NCBI GenBank assembly: GCA_028565635.1
Contig: JAOXYB010005123.1
Location: forward strand, 1 to 20,254
Reading direction: 5' to 3'
Length of the DNA: 20,254 bases
DNA from: Phoronis ovalis
Lineage: Eukaryota; Phoronida; Phoronidae
Part shown: positions 1 to 10,300 of the stretch, one piece after another
Position numbering within the stretch: position 1 is the first letter of the stretch
How the letters are laid out: each line of letters begins with the position of its first letter
The notes under the pieces: generated by a model
What the model was told of the DNA's origin: nothing
Databases searched by the model: none
What the model saw: only the letters and a program-made list of their open reading frames with translations
Position numbers and translations under genes: made by a program

Positions 1-130
1 TCTATTATCAACCTTACAACTCTTATACATACAAAGATGGCTTTACAACTACAGAAACTACATCATATGATGGGCATTTGTCTGCACCCGCAGACCTCTT
101 GTTATGCGTAGCAAAGGCGTCGTCGTTGTC

Positions 131-1005
131 ATATGTAACACTTTCTTTGTCTTGCGATAACAGCTTCAGTTTTTAAACGATCAGCTTCATATTCGGTACA
201 GGGTAAATACAGGTCAACTCAAAGTGCAGGTCGGTTTTACTTTTAACCTTGATTACTTGCAATATGGCCGACTGGTGGCCATGTTTGTTCCCTAGAGGGC
301 ACGTAATGTTGCCTATATAGGCGCGAAGATGTAGCGCTACCTGGTCGATTCAAAGGTGGTTCTAGGTAGGCCATAGGTTGGTGGGCGTAATAGGCTTGAT
401 GACATTTTAAAATGACCTTGACAAGTAGATCAAATGCTGCTATGAGTCTTCAACATTTTTTACCGTGTATAACTTGCTTTGTTTCGCAATAACTGCTTCA
501 GTTTTTATCCGATTAGCCGGTACAGAGTAATTACAGGACAAAGTACAGGTTATATATAATATTAACCTAGATTACTTTCAATCTGGCCGACTCACAGCCA
601 TGTTTGTTCCCGAGAAGGCATGTTGCGTCTATAGCCGCGAAGATGAAGCGCTATCTGGATGATTCAAAGATGGTTCTAGGAAGACCATAGGTTTGTAGGC
701 GTAATGGGCTAGGTGACATTGTAAAATGACCTTGACAAGTAGGTCAAATGCTGGTACGAATCTTCGACAATTTTTACCGTGCATAACAATTTTTGTCTCA
801 TAATAACTGCGTCAGTTTTTATCCGATCAGCTCCATATTCAGTACAGAGTATAAGTACAGGTCAAAGTACAGGTTATGTATAATATTGTCCAACATTACT
901 TCCAACGTGGCTGACTGGTGGCCATATTTGTTCCTGAGAAGACATGTCACATTTCGTTTATAGTCTAAGCGCTACTTGGACGATTCAGAGGTGGTTCTAA
1001 GTAGC
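131..1005. repeat. Three diverged tandem copies of a ~315-330 bp unit
   Basis: Three copies begin near 131, 463 and 776. Each carries, in the same order, a CAGTTTTTA-CCGATCAGC block, a TACAGAGTA...ACAGGTCAAAGTACAGG block, a TGGCCGACTGGTGGCCATGTTTGTTCC block and an AAGCGCTA...GATTCAAAGGTGGTTCTA block. Copies one and two continue through a TAAAATGACCTTGACAAGTAG block. The third stops near 1005, where a different short repeat starts. Copy one contains the perfect palindromes GCCTATATAGGC (311-322) and GTAGCGCTAC (331-340), which are eroded in the others. No open reading frame is preserved. It could be a satellite or the internally repeated end of a mobile element; boundaries are approximate. Confidence 0.8.
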
Positions 1006-1009
1006 CCAA

Positions 1010-1310
1010 ATGGGTCACTTTTTCACAAATTAATCCCTAAAAATGGATTGACTTTTCACAGAAATGTCCATAAAGATTGGTCCACTTTTCAAAAAACCCT
1101 AAAAATGGGTAATTTTTCACGATTTTATTTAAAGGTAGCAATTCCAGGGAACTTTTTCAAGAAAATACCTAAAAAATTGGTCCTTTTTGTGACAGAAAAC
1201 CCTAAAAATGGGTCAATTTTTGAGACCGAAATCCTTAAAAATGGGTGGATATTTTGAGCTTGGGCTGTACATCCCCATCTAAAAATATGGTCAGTTTTCC
1301 CCCGGGGGGT
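1010..1310. repeat. Degenerate ~32 bp tandem repeat around CCTAAAAATGGG
   Basis: CCTAAAAATGGG-like cores begin near 1036, 1068, 1098, 1168, 1201, 1233 and 1278, with one weak copy near 1130. Spacing is about 30-33 bp except for the last interval (45 bp). Each core is followed by a T-rich stretch and an A-rich stretch (consensus about CCCTAAAAATGGGTCAATTTTT then CACAGAAA). A 93-codon open frame across it (976-1257) simply reads the repeat in one frame and is not taken as a gene. The block directly abuts the larger tandem repeat. Confidence 0.8.
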
Positions 1311-2168
1311 GAATGCATCAGATAGCAGATACAGTCATTTTGAATAAGAGTACCCCACAATGATAAACCAGATTATAATACATGATGTATTCTATTCTTT
1401 TCTATAAAAAAACACTAATGTTAAACAAATATAATCCTAAACATTGGATGGGCATTAGACATGACAAATGTCTTGTTTCCTATAGCTAGACATTATCTGT
1501 AACCCGAATTTTGCTCTAGTCCTACACAGTGAACATTTCTGAGTGCGCTCTTGGTGGACTGTCACTCTTTTTACAACAATTTTTTGCAAACTACCGTAGT
1601 TATAATTATTAAAAGTTTTGACCAAATTTCATTAAACTATTTTCCATGTGGATTTTTATATATTTAATAAATAACTTTTGAGATGTTCTTTAAACCAAGC
1701 CTAAAACATTGTTATTTCTGATTTGTGCGTATTTGTGCCTATTTCACAACCATGCCACCAGGTGGCACCATCTTTCCTTAAAAAGTAATGGAAGCATTTC
1801 ACTTATTTCCCCTGAATTGGATTTCTGGGGCAAACAATTTTAAGACAAAGAATGATCCTTTAAAATGTATCATGTAAATTTGAACCCTTGAGCACCATGT
1901 TTTATCATTTCCAATTATATTGTGCAATTTCACCAGTATTCCATAACTTCATGCAGTGATTAATACAATAATTTGAAGAGTGAGTTAGAACACAGTTGTA
2001 ACTGAAAAGACAACTTGAAAATCCAAGTATACTTTACATGATATGTGAAAGATTGGAACTCCAACAAGTGTGATGTCGCTTTGGTGATCATGTTAAAATG
2101 TGCAAACCTTGTGTTTCCAGGTTGTTTCGTTCATCGCACATTAAACTGATGATATTATTACTTTCCAG
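1311..2168. other. Non-coding upstream region of renalase
   Basis: No coding frame and no RNA gene are recognisable. The stretch is AT-rich and ends at a plausible 3' splice site (pyrimidine-rich tract and CAG at 2166-2168), so part of it is probably an intron in the renalase 5' UTR. The one notable short motif is the CTCF-like palindrome at 1753-1768, listed separately. No clear TATA box or initiator could be assigned. Confidence 0.5.
1753..1768. promoter_or_regulatory. Candidate CTCF-type site within a 15 bp palindrome
   Basis: TGCCACC-A-GGTGGCA is a perfect inverted repeat with a one-base spacer. Positions 1755-1768 (CCACCAGGTGGCAC) match every position of the vertebrate CTCF core consensus CCASYAGRKGGCRS. 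CTCF is found widely in bilaterians, so occupation is possible, but binding is inferred from the motif alone. It lies about 430 bp before the renalase start codon. Confidence 0.4.
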
Positions 2169-2194
2169 ATACAAGGAGAAACAGAAGAAAAACC
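2169..2194 (+). other. Putative 5' UTR piece of the renalase coding exon
   Basis: TTACTTTCCAG ending at 2168 is a good 3' splice site 26 bases before the ATG, suggesting an upstream non-coding exon. The start context AAAACCATGG matches the Kozak preference (purine at -3, G at +4). An alternative acceptor-like TTTCCAG lies near 2119. The position of the upstream exon was not determined. Confidence 0.5.
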
Positions 2195-3265
2195 ATGGCT
2201 AAGGTGTTAATAGTCGGAAGTGGTTTGACAGGTTCTTTAACAGCATATTTATTGCACAAAACAGTTCCAAAAATTGCCCAGATTCATATTTGGGATAAAT
2301 CTCGCGGTACCGGTGGAAGAATGAGCACCACACGGAGTTCACATAACCCCAAGTGCACAGTAGACATTGGAGCTCAATATATCTCTGTCTCACCCATGTA
2401 TCAAGTTGAACACAAGCAAATCTATGATGAATTGTTAAATGCTGACACCATTCAACCGTTGATAGGAGTAATTGAAGGTGACAAACATTCCAGCGATACC
2501 AAGCATTACATCGCTAAGGATGGCTTAAGTGCTATATGCAAACATTTCATTGGACAATCAAATGCTATTATAAATTTCGATCACATGGTACATGAAATGG
2601 CTGACGTGAAGCATCACGAGCTTTGGAAAGTTAAAACTACCAATAATGTTACTGACACATTTGATGCCGTCGTCCTGACGATGCCTGTGCCACAGATGAT
2701 TGATATTGAAGGCTACATGCAGCAGTTGGTTGATACTAAACCAGACATAAAGCAGAAATTGTCAGAAGTTCATTACTCGTCAAGGTTTGCTCTTGGATTG
2801 TTTTATGAGCCAGGTACCGAAATCAACATGCCATGGTGCTCTAAGTACATCAGACATAACGATTGTATAGTGTTTGTCTCACTCGACAATAAAAAGCGAA
2901 ATTTGGAAAATCCCGAAGTAGGTCCTTCTGTTGTGGTTCACACAAGTACTTCATTTGCTCATAAACACCTTGAAGATGAGAGATCGGTTATTGAAGAAAA
3001 AATTTTAGAGAATATGAAAGCAGTTCTCCCATCATTGCCAGAGCCATCTAGTGTTAAATTTTTAAAGTGGCGTTTCTCTCAGGTTACTCATCCTGTTGAG
3101 GATCGACCCGGCTGTTTGGTAGTAGAAGATAATCCCCTGTTGGTACTAGGTGGTGACGGATTCACACAGTCTACTGTGGATGGTTGCATTGAATCTGCTA
3201 TGAAAATTGTTGAAAACTTCGAAGTGAAGTTTAACCAAGAAAACAAAAAGCAGTATGCTCTTTAA
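2195..3265 (+). CDS. RNLS: Renalase-like FAD-dependent oxidase, single coding exon
   Basis: The 356-residue protein starts with a Rossmann FAD-binding motif, VLIVGSGLTG (residues 4-13), followed by the acidic end of the second strand and an Arg-rich loop, WDKSRGTGGRMST (33-45), and VDIGAQYIS (56-64). Near the C-terminus are KWRFSQV (291-297) and the second FAD contact segment GDGFTQSTVDGCIESA (320-335). This arrangement and length fit renalase (human 342 residues). Renalase is known to oxidise aberrant 2- and 6-dihydro isomers of NAD(P)H to NAD(P)+ with O2, yielding peroxide; the older catecholamine-oxidase claim is disputed. No separate cleavable signal peptide is visible, since the hydrophobic N-terminus is the FAD-binding strand. 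The whole coding region lies in one exon with no disabling change, unlike the multi-exon vertebrate gene. The next gene converges on it from the right. Confidence 0.93.
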   Translation: MAKVLIVGSGLTGSLTAYLLHKTVPKIAQIHIWDKSRGTGGRMSTTRSSHNPKCTVDIGAQYISVSPMYQVEHKQIYDELLNADTIQPLIGVIEGDKHSSDTKHYIAKDGLSAICKHFIGQSNAIINFDHMVHEMADVKHHELWKVKTTNNVTDTFDAVVLTMPVPQMIDIEGYMQQLVDTKPDIKQKLSEVHYSSRFALGLFYEPGTEINMPWCSKYIRHNDCIVFVSLDNKKRNLENPEVGPSVVVHTSTSFAHKHLEDERSVIEEKILENMKAVLPSLPEPSSVKFLKWRFSQVTHPVEDRPGCLVVEDNPLLVLGGDGFTQSTVDGCIESAMKIVENFEVKFNQENKKQYAL

Positions 3266-3412
3266 ATTGATCTGAATTAATGTTTCTAGTTTTTAGGTGT
3301 TTAGAAATTTCTGGTAGTATAAGTTTTTCCTACCTTATCTATATGTATCAACACGTAACTTTTAAGAAAGTAATTCATTTTGAAACTGTGTGTTGGTACA
3401 AATGTGAAAAAA

Positions 3413-3418
3413 AGTAAA
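3413..3418 (+). terminator. RNLS: Candidate variant poly(A) signal AGTAAA for renalase
   Basis: AGTAAA is a known minor variant of AATAAA and lies about 150 bases past the stop codon. It is weak evidence: a hexamer of this composition is expected by chance in AT-rich DNA. The four AATATA hexamers in the adjacent minisatellite are competing candidates. Confidence 0.25.
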
Positions 3419-3430
3419 ACAGCAAATCTG

Positions 3431-3514
3431 AAATATAGACTCTGTATTCTTAAATATAGACTCTGTATTCTTAAATATAGACTCTGTATTCTTAAATATA
3501 GACTATGTATTCTT
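3431..3514. repeat. 21 bp minisatellite, four copies
   Basis: Unit AAATATAGACTCTGTATTCTT is repeated four times head to tail. Copies one to three are identical and copy four has one C-to-A change (CTATG for CTCTG). Near-identity implies recent expansion. It falls in the presumed renalase 3' UTR or just beyond it, and each unit carries one AATATA hexamer. Confidence 0.97.
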
Positions 3515-4205
3515 AAATGAAATAATTATGTAAATATATCACAGATAATGTATAAGAACTCGGAAATAATTATTTATACATTAATAGACAGGTACATGAA
3601 ACAATAACTGATTGAGAAGTAAAATAATATGTACAATACATAATTATTAGAAAAAAGTACTTTTCCCTTTCATATCTGGTCCTTTTGCATGTTCGTTAAC
3701 AATTATGGCAGAGAACTAGATATAATGGTCGTTACATATTTTATATCAGTGACAGTCAGCAATGAACTTATTTCAAAAGCAAAAGGATAGTATCCCCAAA
3801 CTTGGATGTAACTGAATATAATCAGACACTAGTGAGATAAACAAATGTTAAGTTAAATAGGTAACGAATTTATACCCTATGAAAGTTGACAAATTAGCAC
3901 CTATGTACACACGCTATGTAAAAAGTAAATTTACTTTCCAAATATGCACCTACATCTTGTTATATATATTCTAGAAGACAACAAAATGACAAATATCACA
4001 GTGTGAAAAGATTAAGATGAAAAAGCAATGTGATTATTCCCGGCCGATTAATCTTGAAGACAGTCCACTATGCTTGACCTAAATAACTGAATGAAACAGT
4101 ACTGCTGGTTATTTCCTCTCAGTTCCATATTTTAGTATTTCTCATAACAAAGAGACAAAACTAAACTTTGTATGCTGTAAGATTCGCATATTTACAAAGA
4201 GGCTA

Positions 4206-4366
4206 TTAGTTTGCACTATATATTTTCAGTGGCTTTTTATTTTTTTGTGTCATTTTGTCTAACAATTTCTTAACTTCTGGTTCTTCGCTTTGCTCGTCAA
4301 TACTGTAATAGTCCGAAAACCATTCTAACATGCCTTCTATCTTGAGTGTCATTTCACCAGTATTAT
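4206..4366 (-). CDS. Polycystin-1-like, last exon (C-terminal tail)
   Basis: After TACTTTTTCAG it encodes NTGEMTLKIEGMLEWFSDY, then YSIDEQSEEPEVKKLLDKM and TQKNKKPLKIYSAN, ending in TAA (4206-4208). The tail is short and basic; no EF-hand and no long coiled coil of the PKD2/PKD1 type are visible. An in-frame upstream Met at 4403 is intronic and not used. Confidence 0.92.
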
Positions 4367-7300
4367 CTGAAAAAGTAAGGTTAGTTGACCTATGAACAAA
4401 CAATTATTGTTGCACAATGCTTCTTTCAAATGGACTGTTCTATTTTTCATGCAGCTTGCATTATCAATGTGCATTGTCCATGTATATTGTGCTAATCAGG
4501 CTTCGCCTTTTGGTGTGTGATGACACACTAACTCTCAAAATAATTGGCATTGTTATATACAGCATAGTTTAAAATAAGGCGTGCAATTAATTTTGAATTT
4601 TTTTGCATCTTTCATTAACCAAACAAAAAAGTAAATGTAACACATAACATTGAAATCCAAATTATAATACATGTAAATGTAACACATAACATTGAAATCC
4701 AAATTATAATACATGTAAATGCTGTTCTGTTTACTATGCCACCTTTTGGATACCTAAAGTGTTAAAAAAATTAAAGTAATTTAAAATACTAAAAAGGGTG
4801 TTGTACACTAACAGGAGACACCCTCTGACCACTCTTGATAATGTACCCGATAGGTAGAATGATTCTTATCAAGGAGAGTGTATGGAGCTGAAGGGGATTA
4901 GCTGATAGCTCGGGATACCTTTGCAGGGACTTGAATATGCCGGTGTGTGAATAGTTTTTGAAAAGGACCATTTGGGGTTTACTTTTAACAGAAAATAGTG
5001 TTAGTACAATATCTCATAAAAAAATAATAAACAATACTTGGAAAATTCAAAAACATTGAAATTTCTAGGTATGTTTTGTAATACAGTTGGTCCAAAAGTT
5101 TACCCTCAGCAGCACATCCCACCTCAAAATATAACCAAGAAACCCCCCAGGTTCATATCAATAATCTGGAAGTTACATTATGCAAGAATCCTACTGCCTC
5201 AGTTGCAAAACTTAAAAAGAAACCTCCACAACTTTGCACAACATTGTAGTACATCATAGAAATATTTAACTAAAATTGTGGTTTACCAGTGTCTGGTTCT
5301 AATTATGCAGTAGAAATACCAACATTCCCTCTCCCTGATCATAATGAACTTCAATGATTGGCTAGAAACAAGTAAACTACCAATCTCAACAGGTATCTTA
5401 AAAATGACTACTACAACTGCATACCTGACACAAATCCATCTAATCCTTCCTGGCCCAGTGCTGGTACACGTCCTCCATTACCAATACCAAAGAAAGATTT
5501 CAGCCTACCAACCATGAAGTCAACAATCTCGTATTCATTCTCTTTCCTCTTGAGCTCCCATTTGACAACACTGAAGGCATCGATAATCAACGTCAAAAAG
5601 AAGCTGAGTAACATGAATGATACAAAGACGGTGAATGACAGGAACATTATTGGTGCAAAAAACGGATTTGCGATGATAAGGCTGTTGAAATCGAACTTGT
5701 CTGAAAAGAAAAAGAATTTTGATTAATTATATAAACTGCAAAATATTCACCAAAACTGAAGCCAACACTTGTTTATTTGAGTTCTGATGAAGATTTTTTT
5801 GTTTATTTATACCTAGCATTTTAAATAAAAAAGATGCCAAGAAAAATAGGATTTTACTTACTCAACATCATGCTAAACAGAGTTTCAGCAGCTGTGATGA
5901 AAGTGCTGAAATCAACCAGGACTCGTCCAAAGATCAGGAACGAAGCTTGTGCAAAGGCGAAGAAAACAACACCAAACACCACCAAAAATGATGCAATCGG
6001 CTTGGCACACATGGCTAATGTCAATCCCAACATGGACATTTTCTTGTTGAAGCGAAGTAGTTTGAGAAACTTCAGGGTAGAGGCAAATACAATCATCGCA
6101 AACAGATAAACATACAGCTGAAAAGAGGGGTTACATAATAAACTTGAGTTATTTTTATAGTAATTTAGTAAATTAAGATCAGATAATTGTGGAAATATTC
6201 ACTTTCACTCAGCAAGGAATAATACTAAATTTCAAGAACATCCTATTTAAAAATTAATTAACTCTGCTTTAAACATAATATTCAATAAGAACTAGTAATT
6301 TTACACATCAATTAATACTGCATATCTTCAACATTTATCTAATACAGTATACAATGTTGTAGCATCTATTATTTGATTGTATTTAAATTATATGTGTACA
6401 AAAAGAACCATCTACCCGGCAACTGCTGTGAATAAATTATTTGCATGCAATTGGTGGTGTCACCAGTTGCGACTGAACCTTCCCACAGTTTTAGGGACTA
6501 TGGGGAATAGTGGGAGTGTTTAGGCTTGTAACCGATTGTACTTGCAAATAGGCCCACCTTAGGATTGAGTGGATTTATTTCATTCATTGCATACAAATTG
6601 CTTACTGACTTTCAATTAAATTCACAGTTAATTTTTATTCAAATAAACATGGCAAATTGTCAAAATTAAGGTAATTTAAAACATCCAAGGATGAAGATAT
6701 TTACAAAATCCAGAACACACATAGTGTACTTATATTACAACCATTTTTAATTATCAAAGGAAGAGAGCAAAAAAATCAAGGTAAAATCTTTTCTAATGAA
6801 TAATTTATTTTTAACCACTTATTTCTAAAATTCTCTTATTCTAAACATTAACATGTGTATTATGTTATCTCTTACATAGCTCACCGAGTAACAAAACACC
6901 ATATAGTTTCTGGAAAAACCTTATACTGGTTTATAAAAAGTTAATACAGCAGTAGCAGTTTATTTGGGTGTGCCCCAGGCTCCGTACTAGGACTGACTCT
7001 GTTCCTATATTACATAAATGATATTCATGAGGGTCTGAAGGCCAAGGTGCGACTATTTCCAGACAACATGGACTGCACAAATCTCCAAATCGATCTGTTT
7101 TGTGGTTGATAGATTGGCAGCTTGGGCTGATAAATGGAAAATGTCATTCCATCCAGAAAGTGTTCTGTGTTGTCTATCACCAGGAAGAGAAATCCAATCC
7201 TGTATGATTACAAAATACTAGATGGCAGTGCTTAAACATAAGACATCCAAACAGTACTTGGGGTGCATTATATAACAACTGAACTGGATTGGAACACGCA

Positions 7301-10300
7301 CATTAATCTCATCTGCAGCAAAGTTAACAGAACACTAGGATTCCTGCGCAAAAACCTCAATATTGGCTCCATTGCAATAAAAGAAAAAGTGTACAAAACA
7401 CTAGTCAGGCCAATGGTAGAATATGCCAACACAGCATGGGATCCATATGAACAGAAAGACATTGACCAGTTAAAGAAAGTACAAAGACGTGCTGCCCGCT
7501 GTGTCACCAACAGATATAGAAACTGATCAATTGTAGGAGACATGCTAAACAACCTGAAATTGAACTCCCTAGAACAACGCAGAAAGCAAGCAAGTCTATC
7601 GATGTTCTACAAGATTGGGAATGACTTAGTTGCCATTGCTAAAGACCAATACCTGATACCCCTAACACGGCTTACCAGATACATGCACATCAGCACATGC
7701 CAGGTCCCTTCATGCAAGACAAACTGCAGACACTGCTCTTTCTTCCCAAGAACAATAAAGGAGTAGAACAATCTTCCTCCCGATGCTGTGACAGCTGGGT
7801 CACTTGATGCCTTCAAGGCTCAGGTGGCAAACTTCCTCAACTAAATCAAACCAGCTGTTTTTAACCCGCATTGTACATATTCTGTACTTTTGTTAAAACA
7901 CACACACCTCTAGCAAAATCTTCAAATAGATTAAGGTGGCTACATATGTAGTTACAGAAGAAGAATAATACAGAAATAACTTCATTTTCTGTACATCTAC
8001 TGGAATTATTTTTAATTGCCAGAAAGAAGTTCTTGCATCTAGATCTAGTTGAGAACTTGAGCCTGAAGAACATACTGTAGTCTTAGTCATGAAGTTCGAC
8101 CTAGAATCAATGCTTGATTCTGGATGTCGGGTATATATCTGAAGACATTAATAATTATTTAATATAATGCATGCCAAGAATTGTAAGGAGCAAACAGCCA
8201 ACAAGCAACTTTTCTGATTGGTTAACAAGTTCACAGTAAGAGGTCCATTCCACAACAGGCTTCTTGAATCTTAACAATGGCTCCACTAAGCCTATACTAG
8301 TGTGTGTATATTCCTTACCTCATCCCAGCCAGCAGGCCACTGAAAGTTAATAAACTTATTAGGGTTGTCTCTGTAATTTGATTGAACTTGCAAGGAGAGA
8401 ATCAGCCTATAGAAGTACATCACAATTGCGCCAATTAACAAGCCGGTGATAGAAAATTCAATCACATTCCAGAAATCCTACAAAACAAGGTTGTTTTTAA
8501 TCAAGGTAGTTGCAAAGTTAAAAAGTTAGCTTCTTTACAAGATTTTTTTTCTTGTGTGTCTGACTTGGAAAATCTGCTCAAGAATTTATCAGATCAGATG
8601 GCAACATTATTATGGCTCCCATTAATAAAATTGTGTTGCATCGGTTATTTTTCTTTTTGTTTTTTCCTTCAGTAAATTTTTTTGTGTACTGAAAGTACTG
8701 GTCAGATTTAAACAAAATTACTATGAAGGTTGGCAGCAACGATAAAAATATATTCTTTGAAAATTCGGAAAGTACTGACCTGACTTCAACAAAACTTGAA
8801 TTAAAATGTTGATGGGTTCTTAAGATGAAAATTTATAGTGGAAAATTTGGATCCAAAATGGCTGCCATGTCAAAATCTTTGTGTAAGAAGCCATATTCTT
8901 GGTGTCGCATTTCAACAATACAGGTCTAGTTTACAACAATTTTAGTATTCTAAACAAAAACATTTTTTTTAATGTATGAAGTATATACCAGATCAGAGTG
9001 GTTAATATTTGAGGGTAGATGTCACAACCATTAATAAAAAAAAATATGCCATAATCATAATTTTTTTAATAAAAAGGGATAAAATTATGTCTAAAATTGT
9101 GTCTATTAAATCTAAAATTGATATTAATTAACCTTGAAATATTGCTTCTTTTCCTTTTTTATTTTCTTTATTTCTCGCACCAGATTGTAGATTGTGAAAA
9201 CCGCAACTAACAGCTCTGCCGCCATGATGGTTAACATGTAAGTACCAACATATCGATCAAGGCGCATCACATGGAACTTATAGTATGGGTAACACGCTAC
9301 AAAAACAATTTCCAAAGATCAGTATCTAACCATAAAACCCAACATAGCATTATGCAGATATAATATTTCAATATTTCCTTACAATTACTCAAGAAATCTC
9401 AACCTTGAAAGTTCAGCAAAGCAACAGAGTTCTCATATGCCAATGTACAACACCTTAATCAAATATTGCCAGCTAAGCAGATAAATCTGGAATATATAGT
9501 TGACATTAAAAAAAATATAACACTTTACTTCTATTTTCTGACATTAGACTTACCACCAGTTGGCAAAAACTCAAATGCAAGAAAAGATATTCCATGTAAA
9601 TTCAAGTGCGGATTGTATATAGCAAATTCTGCAAACACGACTCTGGTATGGGTATCTAGCCAGTTGTTTTCATAAAGGTAATTCACTTTGTCTGCTGCTT
9701 CTTCTCTGGTTTTACCCAGCTCAGCAACAAATCCACCACCTCCATAAAATCCCAAACGACCAGATGTAGGGTAACCATCCAATTCATCGCCACTTTTCCA
9801 TATCCAGTTTTCTACTGCAGCATCCTCAGGATCTATAACATAAGAGTTATCAGTAGTATACAGAAATGTACTGGGGTGTCCTGTTACATGCTTTTAATTT
9901 TTCCAATTATTACAACAAAAAAAGAAAACTACATTTTTAAAATTATGATTCATATGTGGAAACATGCAATAAACTGAGGACTTCTTATTGAATTGAGAAA
10001 AACATCAAATATAATAAATAATTACATAATTCAAACACTCAAATAAATATATACTGCAAATACTAACTTAGCAGGAACTTAGTAAATTCTGACAGGATAT
10101 TTAGTATTATAATTCGCTGTTAAACATGACATTAATTTTACAGTATATCGCAGGTAAATTATGTAAATTATGAAGTTATGTTAACCTGTATAATTAACAA
10201 ACGCCCAGTTCTCTTTGTATTCGCCTTCATCCTCTTCCGTAATGTCGTAATATTTACGGCAGTTTTCTGCGCCCATACTAATTGGTATATCATCACATTT

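Larger units (their letters stand above)
3266..4205. other. Convergent intergenic region / two 3' UTRs
   Basis: These 940 bp separate the renalase stop (+) from the polycystin stop (-). I see no coding signal. No canonical AATAAA or ATTAAA is present on + near the renalase end; AGTAAA at 3413-3418 and the AATATA hexamers inside the minisatellite are the closest variants. No AATAAA on the minus strand was seen for the polycystin gene, so its 3' end is undetermined. Confidence 0.6.

Noticed and set aside
976-1257. 93-codon open frame on +
   Set aside because: It reads straight through the ~32 bp tandem repeat, giving periodic KNG/F peptides; no gene features.
4879-4945. tRNA-like or SINE Pol III promoter
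   Set aside because: The A-box and B-box resemblances are weak and wrongly spaced, and no cloverleaf can be drawn.
5514-6109. Open frames on + at 5514-5726 and 5834-6109
   Set aside because: They are antisense shadows of polycystin exons 19 and 18, whose minus-strand frames encode clear transmembrane and pore sequence.
7268-8090. Minus-strand open frames across the LINE region
   Set aside because: They are the complement of the recognisable reverse transcriptase frame on + or its non-coding tail.
8857-8871. YY1 site AAAATGGCTGCCATG
   Set aside because: One mismatch to the core consensus and it sits in an old AT-rich intron; expected by chance.
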